Assembly (NCBI RefSeq): GCF_041006295.1
Contig: NZ_CP158487.1
Location: forward strand, 186,001-250,000
Source of the DNA: Candidatus Nanosynbacter sp. TM7-074
GTDB taxonomy: Bacteria; Patescibacteriota; Saccharimonadia; Saccharimonadales; Saccharimonadaceae
DNA length: 64,000 bases
Direction: 5' to 3'
Shown: in pieces, positions 8,721-18,169 of the stretch
Position numbering within the stretch: the first letter of the stretch is position 1
Layout: every line of letters begins with the position of its first letter
Made by a program: the position numbers and the translations under genes
The notes under the pieces: model-generated
What the model was told of the DNA's origin: nothing
Database searches by the model: none
The model's input: the letters and a program-made list of their open reading frames with translations, nothing else

Positions 8721-9998
8721 ATGAAACATACAGTTGAAGAAGTTAGGCTGAAAAATGGTGCGCGTGGTCTGCTGATTGATGTCCCAGACGCTACAGTGAT
8801 GAGTTTTCAGGTGCAATTTAGGGCGGGCAATCGTTACGTCCTAGATAAAAATATCTATGAAACGGCGCATATCATGGAGCATATGGCGTTTGGTGCTAAT
8901 GAAAAATTCCGTTCAGAACATAATTATGAGCAAGAATTCACTAAAAATGGCGCTTATCATAATGCCTATACATCAGACTATTCGATGGTTTACGAGGCAA
9001 TCTGCGCTGATTTTGAATGGGATAGGATATTGGAACTCCAGCGGTTAGCAATTACAACGCCGCGCTTCAATACTGATGAGCTGGAGGCAGAAAAGGGCAA
9101 TGTTCGTTCTGAATTAACGGGCTATCTTAATAATCATAACCGTGTGATGTGGCCACGCATCCAGCAGGCACTGGGTGAGGATATATTGACCTATAATCAG
9201 CGATTAAAGACGATTGCTAATATTGAGCTTAAAGATATAAAAAATCACCATAAGCGTACGCACACTTTGAAGAACATGCGGTTTGTGGTGGCTGGAAAAT
9301 TGACAGGGCGAAAGTCTGCTATTAAGGAGCATTTGGAGGGGTGGCAATTGGAGACTGGTGAGAGGTTTGCGATTCCGCATGATGAGCCTCGTAGGGCAAA
9401 TCCGGTTCTGATTCGACGCAAAGAAGCAACAAATCTGACATTTGGCTGGTCAATGGTCGTGCCGCGTGAATTAACAGATGAAGAGGCTGACGCTATGAGT
9501 GCCTTAAATCATATACTTACCGGCACGATGAGTTCAAGGATTTTTGGTTCGGCGCGTAAAAAAGGCTTAGCTTATAGTATATTTAGCGACACTTCAGTCG
9601 GTTTTTATGATTCGGCCTGGGATTTTGGCGGGCAAGTGAATATTGATACGGCCGAAAAGCTATTTGATATCATCGTCAGAGAGTTAAAGAAAGTGCTATC
9701 TGGCTCTATTTCTGCTGAAGATTTAGAAAGTGTTAAATCATACTCGCTGGGCCGTTATCAGATGGGCGCTCAGACGGTTGGTCAGATTAGTAATTTTTAC
9801 GTAGGCCGGTATTTTGCTGATGATTTCGTTAGAGATTATGACGGGGTGCCAGCTTCGATTTTGGCAGTCACTTCAGAGCAGATGATTGAAACGGCTCGTC
9901 AATTCTTTGCGTCAAATACATGGACACTGGCAGCGGTAAGTTCAGAAGAAAAAGAGCTGCTGACGAAGCTACATGATAAGCTAAGTAGGCTTTTCTAA
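8721..9998 (+). CDS. M16-family zinc metallopeptidase
   Basis: 425 residues with the inverted zinc motif HxxEH (HIMEH, residues 50-54) and a downstream glutamate region EAEKGNVRSEL, as in mitochondrial processing peptidase/PqqL-type M16 enzymes. The second, inactive-type M16 domain covers roughly 200-410 (TFGWSMVVP onwards). No signal peptide is visible, so it is probably cytoplasmic. It lies 15 bp behind secA. The physiological substrate is unknown; peptide degradation is the family role. Confidence 0.88.
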   Translation: MKHTVEEVRLKNGARGLLIDVPDATVMSFQVQFRAGNRYVLDKNIYETAHIMEHMAFGANEKFRSEHNYEQEFTKNGAYHNAYTSDYSMVYEAICADFEWDRILELQRLAITTPRFNTDELEAEKGNVRSELTGYLNNHNRVMWPRIQQALGEDILTYNQRLKTIANIELKDIKNHHKRTHTLKNMRFVVAGKLTGRKSAIKEHLEGWQLETGERFAIPHDEPRRANPVLIRRKEATNLTFGWSMVVPRELTDEEADAMSALNHILTGTMSSRIFGSARKKGLAYSIFSDTSVGFYDSAWDFGGQVNIDTAEKLFDIIVRELKKVLSGSISAEDLESVKSYSLGRYQMGAQTVGQISNFYVGRYFADDFVRDYDGVPASILAVTSEQMIETARQFFASNTWTLAAVSSEEKELLTKLHDKLSRLF

Positions 9999-10022
9999 AG
10001 ATATTAGATAGATTGACCGTGA

Positions 10023-10028
10023 TATAAT
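10023..10028 (+). promoter_or_regulatory. Extended -10 of leaderless murD
   Basis: TGATATAAT; the last T is exactly 7 nt before the murD ATG at 10035, so +1 falls on the start codon. Confidence 0.75.
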
Positions 10029-10034
10029 TATTCT

Positions 10035-11279
10035 ATGAGAATTGTCATCGCTGGCTATGGTGTTGAAGGTCAATCTAATCTGCGTTATTTCCAGAAAAAG
10101 TTTCCGAGTGCCAGTTTTTTGGTGGCTGACGAGCGAGAGTCCGTCGATAATTTGCCAGATGGCGTTTCTCTTCAAACGGGATTTGCTGGTTTGGGCGACG
10201 CGGATTTGATCATAAGATCTCCCAGTCTTTCGCCAGAAAAAATAAAAACCAGCGGTCAAATTTGGTCGGCGACGAATGAGTTTTTTACAGAATGTCCAGC
10301 CACGATTATCGGTGTAACTGGGACGAAGGGTAAGGGAACGACGTGTAGTCTGGTTGCTAGTATTTTGCGGGCGGCTGGAAAAACGGTACATCTGGTGGGG
10401 AATATCGGCGTGCCAGCGTTGGATATTTTGCCCGAGATTGAGAAAAATGACATCGTCGTTTATGAACTGTCGAGTTTTCAGCTGTGGGATCTGGAAAAGT
10501 CGCCGCATGTAGCTGTGGTGCTGATGATTGAGCCAGATCATTTGAATGTTCACACTGATTTTGATGATTATTTGGCTGCGAAGTCGAATATCGCCAGATT
10601 CCAGACCTCAGATGACTATTTAATTTACAATTCTAAAAATGAGTTTAGCTTGTCAATTGCTGATGGCAGTTTGGCGCAGAAAAAAGAATATCCGTTTACT
10701 CTTTCGGGCGATATAATTTCGGCAATTCACCTGCCAGGAAAGCATAATATCGATAATGCCTGCGCCGCAATTTTGGCAGCAAGTGCGATTATCCCTGATA
10801 TTTCTGATGATGACATAAAAGCTGGGCTGAGCAATTTTACAGGTTTGCCGCATCGCTTAAAGTTTGTCGCCGAGAAAAATGGCGTGAAATATTATGACGA
10901 CAGCATTTCGACTACGCCTGGTAGTGCCGTTGCTGCGTTAAGAGCCTTCGCTGAGCCAAAGGTTTTGATTTTGGGTGGTTCTGATAAGGGGGCGGATTAT
11001 AGAGAATTGGCTAGTGAGATTGTAGTTCAGCAAATGCGAGCAGTGATTATTAACGGTGAAAATGCTAGTGAAATCGCCAAGGCTTTAAATGAGGAAAAAG
11101 TTTCTTGCCGAGTTGTAGGCTTAAAAATGGCAGTGATGTCAGAGGTGGTTGAGACAGCAAAAAATCAAGCCCAGCCTGGCGACGTGGTAATTCTCAGCCC
11201 AGCCGCCGCCAGTTTTGACATGTTTAAGAGTTATAATGACCGCGGCGAGCAGTTCGTGGCGGCAGTAGAAAAGCTTTAA
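10035..11279 (+). CDS. murD: UDP-N-acetylmuramoylalanine--D-glutamate ligase
   Basis: Cytoplasmic Mur ligase that adds D-Glu to UDP-MurNAc-L-Ala. 414 residues. ATP-binding loop [13 protein letters not shown] near residue 94, followed by [12 protein letters not shown]; the central region has [11 protein letters not shown] and EPDHLNVH; the C-terminal domain has [17 protein letters not shown] and the [11 protein letters not shown] signature. It lies apart from the dcw cluster found at 36-44 kb. Its 3' end overlaps the convergent hpt gene by 4 bp. Confidence 0.95.
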   Translation: MRIVIAGYGVEGQSNLRYFQKKFPSASFLVADERESVDNLPDGVSLQTGFAGLGDADLIIRSPSLSPEKIKTSGQIWSATNEFFTECPATIIGVTGTKGKGTTCSLVASILRAAGKTVHLVGNIGVPALDILPEIEKNDIVVYELSSFQLWDLEKSPHVAVVLMIEPDHLNVHTDFDDYLAAKSNIARFQTSDDYLIYNSKNEFSLSIADGSLAQKKEYPFTLSGDIISAIHLPGKHNIDNACAAILAASAIIPDISDDDIKAGLSNFTGLPHRLKFVAEKNGVKYYDDSISTTPGSAVAALRAFAEPKVLILGGSDKGADYRELASEIVVQQMRAVIINGENASEIAKALNEEKVSCRVVGLKMAVMSEVVETAKNQAQPGDVVILSPAAASFDMFKSYNDRGEQFVAAVEKL

Positions 11280-11815
11280 CTTTGGTGAACCTCTGGCTTT
11301 AATGCGCCAATGTATGGTAAGTTTCGGTATTGCTGGCGAAAATCCAGACCATAACCAACAACGAATTCATTCGGTGTATTGATACCGACGTAGTCCGCCT
11401 GTGCCTCAACCTCACGCCTCTCAGGCTTGTCTAGTAATGAGCATATTTTTACCGAGGTAGCATTCTTGGCAGCGAACAATTTCCTCAACGCTTGGGCGGT
11501 TCGACCACTGTCAATGATGTCCTCAACTATCAACACGTGCCGATCAGTAACGTCAGTGTCCAGATCCTTAATAATCTTCACCGTGCCAGAAGATTCCGTG
11601 TCGTCGCCGTAACTGGAAACTGCCATAAAATCAATTTCCATGTAGCAATCCATCGCTCGTATCAGATCAATCATAAACGGTGCCGCACCGCGTAAAATCC
11701 CTACAACGACTGGGTTTTTATCCTGGTAATCCGCGGTTAATTTTCGCCCAAGTTTTTGAACAGCTGCTTTAATGTCTTCGCTGGTAAATAAAATCTTTTC
11801 AATGTCGTTATCCAT
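11276..11815 (-). CDS. hpt: Hypoxanthine phosphoribosyltransferase
   Basis: Purine salvage enzyme forming IMP/GMP from base and PRPP. The PRPP loop [17 protein letters not shown] is intact, and the flexible loop [15 protein letters not shown] and the C-terminal [20 protein letters not shown] are typical of HPRT. The frame is open from ATG 11821, but the extended -10 TGCTAGAAT abuts that codon and its predicted +1 is the A of the second ATG at 11815, so MDNDIEKIL (179 residues) is the likely start. Confidence 0.94.
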   Translation of the reverse strand: MDNDIEKILFTSEDIKAAVQKLGRKLTADYQDKNPVVVGILRGAAPFMIDLIRAMDCYMEIDFMAVSSYGDDTESSGTVKIIKDLDTDVTDRHVLIVEDIIDSGRTAQALRKLFAAKNATSVKICSLLDKPERREVEAQADYVGINTPNEFVVGYGLDFRQQYRNLPYIGALKPEVHQS

Positions 11816-11821
11816 TCTCAT

Positions 11822-11827
11822 ATTCTA
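11822..11827 (-). promoter_or_regulatory. Extended -10 of leaderless hpt
   Basis: On the reverse strand TGCTAGAAT ends at 11822; 7 nt further is 11815, the A of the inner ATG. The outer ATG (11821) would be upstream of the transcription start. Confidence 0.7.
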
Positions 11828-11862
11828 GCAGAGAAGAGAACAAAGTTGTTCGATATACATAC

Positions 11863-12437
11863 ATGGACTCTAGTCGAAGAGAGGAGCTAAGAATATTCTT
11901 AGGCGGTATGTGTTATTGCGCACCGAAATCGAAGGGGAGGTTAGGGTTTCGCGTTGTCGAGGGTGATACATTGAAATGGCACTTTCCTTCGCCAGAAAAA
12001 TTTGAAGCTGCTGTAGGTTTTGCCTTAAGGACAGGAGAGATAGGTGAAGCTGAAGCTGAAGCGAACCAAATTTAGAGGATTATAGAACGGCGGATATTGA
12101 ACGTCAGACGCCAACTGCTTATTTTGATGAAGACGGTGGGATTGATAGGGTAGAGTGTTTACAATATTACGGCGAGCGTGAAGTTAAACTCAATATAAGT
12201 CGACATGGTATTGCTAATAAAATTCAAGAAGGTGCAGTTAGGCTTAGGGGAGAAGGTATTGAAAGTCTTAGTCAATATGCTACAGATCGTATGATTGAGG
12301 CTGCGGTGAAAAATCTTAGCCCAGAGAAGACAGAATCTATTAGGTCATGGTATGAGCAGGTGCGACCGATTATCGTAGATGCGTGGTCGCAGCGAGATCG
12401 GGCGAGATCTCGTATGGGTTATCGTATCATTCGGTGA
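11863..12437 (+). pseudogene. Unknown 191-aa protein gene broken by a 1-nt deletion
   Basis: The first part runs from ATG 11863 and stops at 12075 after EAEAEANQI. A second open frame without its own good start continues to TGA 12437. The break lies in a GAAGCT hexamer repeat (about 12048-12065). Restoring one T (GAAGC[T]GAACCA) joins them as EAEAEAEPNLEDYRTADIE into one 191-residue protein, and the total length then becomes a multiple of three. I recognise no domain; the protein is charged and soluble. It is divergent from hpt. It could be a true pseudogene, a slippage-regulated gene or a sequencing error. Confidence 0.6.
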
Positions 12438-12450
12438 CCTTCCGTCGTGA

Positions 12451-12456
12451 TACAAT
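12451..12456 (+). promoter_or_regulatory. Extended -10 of leaderless prfB
   Basis: TGATACAAT, with the last base 8 nt before ATG 12464. No SD sequence. Confidence 0.65.
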
Positions 12457-12463
12457 AATATAT

Positions 12464-13555
12464 ATGCAACCGCTAAAAAAGAAAATTGGAGAGCTGGAAA
12501 AGGAAATTGAGCAGGCTAAGGAGGCACTGAAGTTTTCTGAGCTGGAGCAGAAGTTGGCAGAGTTGGATGAGCAGCTTAACCAGCCAGAGATTTGGAATAA
12601 TCCTGATCACGCTCAAGAACTGACCAAGCAGGCCGCCAATCTTCGCCAGACGGTTGAGCCGTGGCAGACGTTGACAGTGCAGGTGGGCGATATGGTTGAA
12701 TTGATGGAGCTGAGCGATGACGATCTGTTGCCAGAGTTTCAGGCGCAAGTGGAAGCAATTGAAAAGGCGTTTGAAATTCATAAAACGGATTTGTTGTTTT
12801 CTGGGGAATACGATAATCGCTCGGCAATTGTGCGGATTTCCGCTGGAGTGGGCGGTTTGGATGCTCAGGATTTTGCGGCGATGCTGGAGCGAATGTATTT
12901 ACGCTGGGTAGAAAAGTCGGGTATGAAAGCTGACACGCTGGAGCGTTCGACCAATGATGATGCCGGGATAAAGACGGTGGTGCTGGAAATTTCTGGGCCG
13001 TTTGCTTACGGAAAAATGCGTTCAGAGAACGGTGTGCATCGGTTGGTGCGGTTGAGTCCGTTTAATGCTGATAATTTGCGTCAGACCAGCTTCGCGTTGG
13101 TGGAGGTGTTGCCGAAGATCGATACGCCAGATGAAATTGCGATTGATCCGAATGACTTGAGGATTGATGTTTACCGCTCGGGGGGTAAGGGCGGTCAAGG
13201 GGTGAACACGACCGACTCGGCGGTACGAGTAACACATCAGCCGACGGGTATTACCGTGGCGATTCAGAATGAGCGTTCGCAGATCCAAAATAAAGAGACG
13301 GCATTAAAGATTTTGCATTCCAAATTGCTAGCCATGAAATTAGAGCAGCACGCTGAGGCTTTGTCTGATCTGAGGGCGGGCGAGTCAGCCAACTGGGGTA
13401 GCCAGATTAGAAATTATGTTTTGCATCCGTATACATTAGTCAAAGATACTCGCACTAAGCATAAAAACCGCAATGCCCAGGGAGTATTGGATGGTGATAT
13501 TGATGAATTTATCACGGCATATTTAGAGCAGAACGCTAATTCTAAAAATATTTAG
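12464..13555 (+). CDS. prfB: Peptide chain release factor 2
   Basis: Reads UGA and UAA stops. 363 residues from MQPLKKKIGELEKEIEQ. The RF2-specific tripeptide SPF is seen in VRLSPFNADNL and the catalytic GGQ loop in SGGKGGQGVNTTDSAVR. The N-terminus is a coiled coil. The gene is one uninterrupted frame, so the programmed +1 frameshift of E. coli prfB is absent. An intact RF2 agrees with UGA being a stop in this organism. The frame is open from 12383, but the promoter sits inside that extension. Confidence 0.95.
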   Translation: MQPLKKKIGELEKEIEQAKEALKFSELEQKLAELDEQLNQPEIWNNPDHAQELTKQAANLRQTVEPWQTLTVQVGDMVELMELSDDDLLPEFQAQVEAIEKAFEIHKTDLLFSGEYDNRSAIVRISAGVGGLDAQDFAAMLERMYLRWVEKSGMKADTLERSTNDDAGIKTVVLEISGPFAYGKMRSENGVHRLVRLSPFNADNLRQTSFALVEVLPKIDTPDEIAIDPNDLRIDVYRSGGKGGQGVNTTDSAVRVTHQPTGITVAIQNERSQIQNKETALKILHSKLLAMKLEQHAEALSDLRAGESANWGSQIRNYVLHPYTLVKDTRTKHKNRNAQGVLDGDIDEFITAYLEQNANSKNI

Positions 13556-13562
13556 CTTATGG

Positions 13563-13568
13563 TATAAT
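13563..13568 (+). promoter_or_regulatory. Extended -10 of leaderless ftsE
   Basis: TGGTATAAT, with the last base 8 nt before ATG 13576. It lies 8 bp behind the prfB stop. Confidence 0.7.
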
Positions 13569-13575
13569 ACTATTG

Positions 13576-14259
13576 ATGATTCTGTTAGATAGAGTAACGA
13601 AGAATTATGGTAAAAGTAATAAGCCGGCACTGAATCGAGCTAGCATTCATGTTGGTGCTGGCGAATTTGTGATTATTGTTGGTACGTCGGGTGCTGGTAA
13701 ATCAACACTATTGAAGCTTTTGACCAGGGAAGAAAAGCCGAGCTCTGGAAAAATTGTGGTTGGTGGAATTGATTATGATAATTTGAAGGATAAGCACATT
13801 CCGTTGTTGCGTCGTAAGATTGGTGTGGTGTTTCAGGATTTTAAGTTGCTTCCGAATCGGACAGTGTTTGAGAATATCGCGTTTGCGCTGGAGATTGCCG
13901 GGATGACTAATCGAGAGATTAAATCAACCGTGCCGAAGGTGATTGAGCTGGTTGGCCTTAAGGGTAAGGAGAAGCAATTTCCACATCAGCTTTCTGGCGG
14001 AGAGCGTCAGCGCGTGGCAATTGCCAGGGCGGTGGTGCGGCAGCCGAAGATTCTAATTGCCGATGAGCCGACTGGAAACTTGGACCCAAAGCACAGCTGG
14101 GATATCGTGCGCTTGTTGGAAAAAATTAATAAATATGGCACAACTGTTATTTTGACGACTCACAACGTGGAGATTGTTAACAAATTGAAGCGGCGCGTTA
14201 TTACAATTGATCATGGTAAAATCACCTCTGATCAGGCGAGGGGGAGTTACAAGCAATAA
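13576..14259 (+). CDS. ftsE: Cell division ATP-binding protein FtsE
   Basis: ATPase of the FtsEX complex at the division site. 227 residues from MILLDRVTKNYG. Walker A GTSGAGKST, Q-loop VFQDFKLLPNRTVFENIAF (typical of FtsE), signature LSGGERQRVAIARA, Walker B ILIADEPTGNLDP. The stop overlaps the ftsX start (taATG). With ftsX and the following CHAP hydrolase it reproduces the FtsEX-PcsB module of streptococci. Confidence 0.95.
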   Translation: MILLDRVTKNYGKSNKPALNRASIHVGAGEFVIIVGTSGAGKSTLLKLLTREEKPSSGKIVVGGIDYDNLKDKHIPLLRRKIGVVFQDFKLLPNRTVFENIAFALEIAGMTNREIKSTVPKVIELVGLKGKEKQFPHQLSGGERQRVAIARAVVRQPKILIADEPTGNLDPKHSWDIVRLLEKINKYGTTVILTTHNVEIVNKLKRRVITIDHGKITSDQARGSYKQ

Positions 14260-15242
14260 TGAAATCATCTAAATCCAGTAAAAGTAAGGATAATATTCGT
14301 ATACGTCAACGCCGACGGGGCTGGTTGACTTTTGTGCGGATGTGTCGGTATGGTATTAATAACTTTAGTCGTAATGCCTGGCTAACTATTGCCGCCACTG
14401 CGGTGATGAGTGTGACGCTAATAATTGTATTTATGACATTGTCGGCGCGACAGATTCTGGTTGATACCGTCTCAAATGTCTCTAAACGTGCTGATATGTC
14501 AATTTATCTCAAGGGAGATACACCAGAGAAGGTGATTAAAGATATAAAATCTCGTGTTGAAAGATTAGATAACGTAGATGGTGTAAAATATGTATCCGCC
14601 GCGGAGGCTAGAGAAAAGCAGGCTGAGCAAAATAAGGATGACCCAGATACATTAGAGGCAATTCGCGAATCTAGCAACGAAATGTCGGCGACGCTTCGTG
14701 TTTCTGTTAAAGAGTTGAATAATCAACAGTCATTAAATAATTTTGTTAAAACCGACGATTTGTATAAAAAATATAAAGATCCTCGCAGGGAGCCGTCATT
14801 CTCAGGTGAGCGTCAGCAGGCAATTAAGACAGTTGGCAATTGGGTGCGTCTGGCTAGCATCGGCGGTTCGATTGCTACAGTCGTGTTTGTGGTGATATCT
14901 TCACTGGTGGTCTTTAACACTATCCGCATGGCAATCTTCAACCGCAAAGATGAGATTGAAATGATGAAGTTAATTGGTGCTGAACGTAGTTTTATTAGGG
15001 GTCCGTTTATTGTTGAGGCAATAATGTATGGGTTCATTGCAGCAATTATCGCCACAGTGGCTGGCTATAGTTTACTGTTTTTTGCTCACGACCCAATGAC
15101 GAAGTACGGTATTCCAGTTGATAATCTTTTAGGGCATTTAACAGTTTATGGTGGGTTGGTTTTCTTAGGTATGATTTTGGTCGGAGCAACAATTGGCGTA
15201 GCCTCGTCTTGGGTGGCAACACGTAAATATCTTAAACTATAA
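14259..15242 (+). CDS. ftsX: Cell division permease FtsX
   Basis: Membrane partner of FtsE, 327 residues. Basic cytoplasmic N-terminus, first membrane helix near 40-62, an extracytoplasmic loop of about 150 residues, then three helices (about 195-220, 245-270, 290-315). NRKDEIEMMKLIGAERSFIRGPFIVEA is the expected FtsX coupling segment. The outer loop would bind and activate the downstream coiled-coil hydrolase. Confidence 0.93.
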   Translation: MKSSKSSKSKDNIRIRQRRRGWLTFVRMCRYGINNFSRNAWLTIAATAVMSVTLIIVFMTLSARQILVDTVSNVSKRADMSIYLKGDTPEKVIKDIKSRVERLDNVDGVKYVSAAEAREKQAEQNKDDPDTLEAIRESSNEMSATLRVSVKELNNQQSLNNFVKTDDLYKKYKDPRREPSFSGERQQAIKTVGNWVRLASIGGSIATVVFVVISSLVVFNTIRMAIFNRKDEIEMMKLIGAERSFIRGPFIVEAIMYGFIAAIIATVAGYSLLFFAHDPMTKYGIPVDNLLGHLTVYGGLVFLGMILVGATIGVASSWVATRKYLKL

Positions 15243-15249
15243 AATATCC

Positions 15250-15279
15250 TTGACAGTCGGATTACGCTTATGCTAATAT
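15250..15279 (+). promoter_or_regulatory. Promoter of leaderless PcsB-like gene
   Basis: TTGACA at 15250-15255, 18-bp spacer, extended -10 TGCTAATAT ending at 15279. The predicted +1 at 15286 is the A of the start codon. Confidence 0.75.
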
Positions 15280-15285
15280 AGGTGT

Positions 15286-16425
15286 ATGAAACTACGGTCC
15301 ACCACACCAGTTTCGGTATCACTAGTCAGCAGAGCGTCTCTGGTGGCGATGTCTGTATTGCTCGCTGGGTCGGGCGTTTTTGGCTTGGCATCGCACGTAT
15401 TGGCGCGTGATTATAATGCCGAAATCCAAGCAAAGCAAAAGGAAGCAGAAAGTTATAACTCCGAGGCTTCACGCCTGGGGCAGATGGCTGACAGTCTGCA
15501 GTCAGAATTAGACAAGATTAATGGTCAGATTGCGGCTATTCAGGCGCAAATTTCTGATAGCCAGACAAAGATTAATAATCTAAATGACCAGATAAAAAAG
15601 AACGAAGCGTCTATTAAACAAAATCGGAAGGCTATGGGTCGGATTTTAGCAGACCTATATGTTGATGATCAGATTTCTCCGCTGGAGATGTTAGCCAGCT
15701 CAAAGAATATTAGTGATTATATCGATAAGCAGGAGCAGCGAAGTTCATTAAAATCTTCTCTTAACGATAAAATTAAAGAGATTAAATCTTTGCAGAAAAA
15801 GTTGGAAGAAAATAAGAAATCTGTCGAGAATACGTTACGCGATCAAGAATTACAACGCAACGCTATGGCTTCTAAGCAATCCGAGAAAGCAAAGCTTATT
15901 GCTGATACTAAGAATGATCAGAATAATTATGCCGCATTAGCACAAAAGCGCAACGCTGAAGTCGCTAAATTACGTGAAGAGCAGGCGGCGGTCAACCTAA
16001 AGGCTCTTGGTAGAAGTGGTGTATCAATCCCGGGCGGCATTCCAGGCGGTGGCGGTTATCCAGGTGCTTGGGCGAGCGCCCCATTGGATGCGTACGTTGA
16101 CCCGTGGGGTCTGTACACCCGTGAGTGTGTGAGTTATGTGGCTTGGAAGATTCACAGCACTGGTCGGTATGTGCCTCACTTTGGTGGTGCAGGTGATGCT
16201 AACCAGTGGCCATCAACAGCAGCCCGTCATGGTATCTCCAACGGCTCGACGCCAAAAGCAGGTTCGGCAGCGGTGTTTATGGAGGGGGAATACGGTCATG
16301 TCATGTATGTCGAATCTGTCAATGGTGACGGCACGATTACTGTTAGCGACTATAATTTGAAGTGGGACGGCCTGTATCGATATTACACGCGTTCGGCTTC
16401 AGGATTGACTTACGTCTACTTCTAA
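15286..16425 (+). CDS. Secreted PcsB-like peptidoglycan hydrolase (coiled coil + CHAP)
   Basis: 379 residues. A signal peptide is followed by LASHVLARD near residue 33-40. Residues about 40-240 form a long two-part coiled coil, then a Gly/Pro linker. The C-terminal CHAP domain has catalytic Cys281 (TRECVSYVAW) and His338 (GHVMYVE). This is the architecture of PcsB/CwlO-type hydrolases whose coiled coil is held inactive until FtsEX opens it. It follows ftsEX directly but has its own promoter. Likely role: daughter-cell separation. Confidence 0.92.
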   Translation: MKLRSTTPVSVSLVSRASLVAMSVLLAGSGVFGLASHVLARDYNAEIQAKQKEAESYNSEASRLGQMADSLQSELDKINGQIAAIQAQISDSQTKINNLNDQIKKNEASIKQNRKAMGRILADLYVDDQISPLEMLASSKNISDYIDKQEQRSSLKSSLNDKIKEIKSLQKKLEENKKSVENTLRDQELQRNAMASKQSEKAKLIADTKNDQNNYAALAQKRNAEVAKLREEQAAVNLKALGRSGVSIPGGIPGGGGYPGAWASAPLDAYVDPWGLYTRECVSYVAWKIHSTGRYVPHFGGAGDANQWPSTAARHGISNGSTPKAGSAAVFMEGEYGHVMYVESVNGDGTITVSDYNLKWDGLYRYYTRSASGLTYVYF

Positions 16426-16441
16426 AATCTTATATATCCAT

Positions 16442-16468
16442 AAAACGCTCGTGCTAGGCGGGCGTTTT
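16442..16468 (+). terminator. Terminator after the CHAP hydrolase
   Basis: AAAACGC / GCGTTTT (16442-16448 with 16462-16468), 7-bp stem, in a short intergenic gap. Confidence 0.65.
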
Positions 16469-16472
16469 GTAG

Positions 16473-16478
16473 TATAAT
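16473..16478 (+). promoter_or_regulatory. -10 box of the S41 peptidase gene
   Basis: TATAAT directly after the terminator; +1 near 16485 leaves about 5 nt before ATG 16490. Confidence 0.6.
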
Positions 16479-16489
16479 AAAAGAAGTAT

Positions 16490-17665
16490 ATGGTTACGGG
16501 AGAAAATAAACAGCGCCTGGGTTGGTTTTTAACGCTAATGATTGTAGCAACTATTAGTTTTGTTGCTGGGACGCGCTTTGATCAATTTTCTGCTTCAGTA
16601 GCGCCATTGTTTGGCGTTAGAACGTCGAGAGAAAAGATTGACTTATCAAGTGTTCAGGAGACGTATCGGCAGCTACTCGCAAATTATGACGGTAAACTAG
16701 ACACCGAGAAGCTTATCCATGGCGCCAGTCGAGGACTAGTGGCGGCAGCTGGAGACCAACATACTGCATATATGGATCCGGATGAGGCAAAGGAGTTTCA
16801 AAAATCGCTCAGCGGTGCTATCGGTGGTGGTATCGGTGCGGAAATTGGTTCAAGGAACGGTAGGCCGACTATCATAAGACCTCTTGAGGACAGCCCAGCT
16901 CAAAAGTCTGGTATTAAGGCGGGTGAAGTTATTGTCAAAGTTAATGATGAAAACGTTTCTGACTGGGATGTTGATAAGGTTGTTAGTAAAATTCGTGGTG
17001 AAGTCGGTACCTCTGTAAAGCTAACTTTGTTAAGCAATGGCCAGACTCGTGAAGTGTCGGTTGTACGCCAAAACATAACTTCGCCTGCTGTCGAAGCAAA
17101 AATTGATGGGGAAATTGGCATATTGAAGGTGAGTCGGTTTGGTGATGATACAGCAAGCTTGGCTCGAAAATATACTTCTGAATTTATTGAAAAAGGCGTT
17201 AAGAAGGTTATTCTAGACCTGCGTAATAATCCGGGTGGTACAGTTAGTGCGGCACAAGGATTGTTGGGTCTTTGGCTAGATAAGCAAGTGGCGATGACTG
17301 AGCGGCGCGGTTCTGAAATTGTTAAGACTATTAATACAACTGGCTCGCCAATTCTGGGTAGCATGAATACCGTGGTGCTGATTAATGGCGGTAGTGCCAG
17401 TGCCAGTGAGATTGTTGCTGGGGCGCTCCGTGATTATGATAAAGCAAAGTTGGTCGGACAAAAGAGCTACGGTAAAGGTAGTGTTCAGATAGTAATAGGG
17501 CTGCCTGGCGGATCACAGATGAAAGTTACAGAGGCTCGTTGGTACACGCCAAAGGGTAGTAACATAGATAAGACAGGTATAGAGCCTGATGTGAAGGTTG
17601 ATTTATCGGCGGATGACATTAATAATAATCGTGATCCACAGATGGATAGGGCAAAATTGCTATAG
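16490..17665 (+). CDS. S41 carboxyl-terminal processing protease (CtpA-like)
   Basis: 391 residues anchored by an N-terminal membrane helix (about 11-27), active site outside. An N-terminal helical region contains HGASRGLVAAAGDQHTAYMD, then a PDZ domain at about 105-190 (GGGIGAEIG to VVRQNI), then the peptidase with catalytic Ser in INGGSASASEIVAGAL and Lys in GQKSYGKGSVQ. CtpA-type proteases often trim envelope enzymes, so the adjacent CHAP hydrolase is a possible substrate (inference from position only). Confidence 0.93.
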   Translation: MVTGENKQRLGWFLTLMIVATISFVAGTRFDQFSASVAPLFGVRTSREKIDLSSVQETYRQLLANYDGKLDTEKLIHGASRGLVAAAGDQHTAYMDPDEAKEFQKSLSGAIGGGIGAEIGSRNGRPTIIRPLEDSPAQKSGIKAGEVIVKVNDENVSDWDVDKVVSKIRGEVGTSVKLTLLSNGQTREVSVVRQNITSPAVEAKIDGEIGILKVSRFGDDTASLARKYTSEFIEKGVKKVILDLRNNPGGTVSAAQGLLGLWLDKQVAMTERRGSEIVKTINTTGSPILGSMNTVVLINGGSASASEIVAGALRDYDKAKLVGQKSYGKGSVQIVIGLPGGSQMKVTEARWYTPKGSNIDKTGIEPDVKVDLSADDINNNRDPQMDRAKLL

Positions 17666-17706
17666 AGCTTGTGTTTTTATGAGATACGACATAAAATGGA
17701 GGTAGG

Positions 17707-18090
17707 ATGAACGAGCAGAAAAAGAAGATTTTACTAGTTGAGGATGACATTGCACTATCTGCGGTATATAGGTCTCGGCTAGAAATTGAAGGTTTTGATG
17801 TTAGGGAGGCGAATAACGGTGAGGATGCACTGTCTGCAACTGTAGAATATCGCCCGGACTTAATTTTATTGGATGTGATGATGCCAAAGATTAGTGGATT
17901 TGACGTTCTGGATATCCTACGTAATACTCCAGAAACCGCCAATGTAAGGATAATTATGCTAACGGCACTTAGTCAGCCGAAGGATAAGGAACGGGCTGAG
18001 AGTTTGGGCGTTGATGACTATTTAGTGAAGTCTCAGGTTGTTATTGGTGACGTGGTAGCGCGCGTAAAGCACCATTTAGGTGTTAAATAG
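17707..18090 (+). CDS. Single-domain response regulator
   Basis: CheY-like receiver of 127 residues without output domain. Phosphoacceptor Asp56 (LILLDVMMP), acidic pair in LLVEDD, conserved Thr/Ala in MLTALSQ and Lys in DDYLVKS. A strong GGAGG precedes the ATG, so this gene is leadered. No kinase is adjacent; a kinase/receiver pair lies at 24.2-25.3 kb. Confidence 0.92.
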   Translation: MNEQKKKILLVEDDIALSAVYRSRLEIEGFDVREANNGEDALSATVEYRPDLILLDVMMPKISGFDVLDILRNTPETANVRIIMLTALSQPKDKERAESLGVDDYLVKSQVVIGDVVARVKHHLGVK

Positions 18091-18109
18091 AAATTATTTC
18101 AGTAAAAGC

Positions 18110-18142
18110 AAGTCAACCTCTGTTGGGGGGTTGACTTTTTGT
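18110..18142 (+). terminator. Terminator after the response regulator
   Basis: AAGTCAACC / GGTTGACTT (18110-18118 with 18129-18137), 9-bp perfect stem followed by TTT. Confidence 0.85.
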
Positions 18143-18169
18143 TAGTTTTTTGATATAAAATAAACATAT

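Noticed and set aside
12383..13555. Programmed frameshift or upstream start in prfB
   Set aside because: prfB is one frame without CUUUGA-type slippery stop, and the upstream extension contains the promoter.
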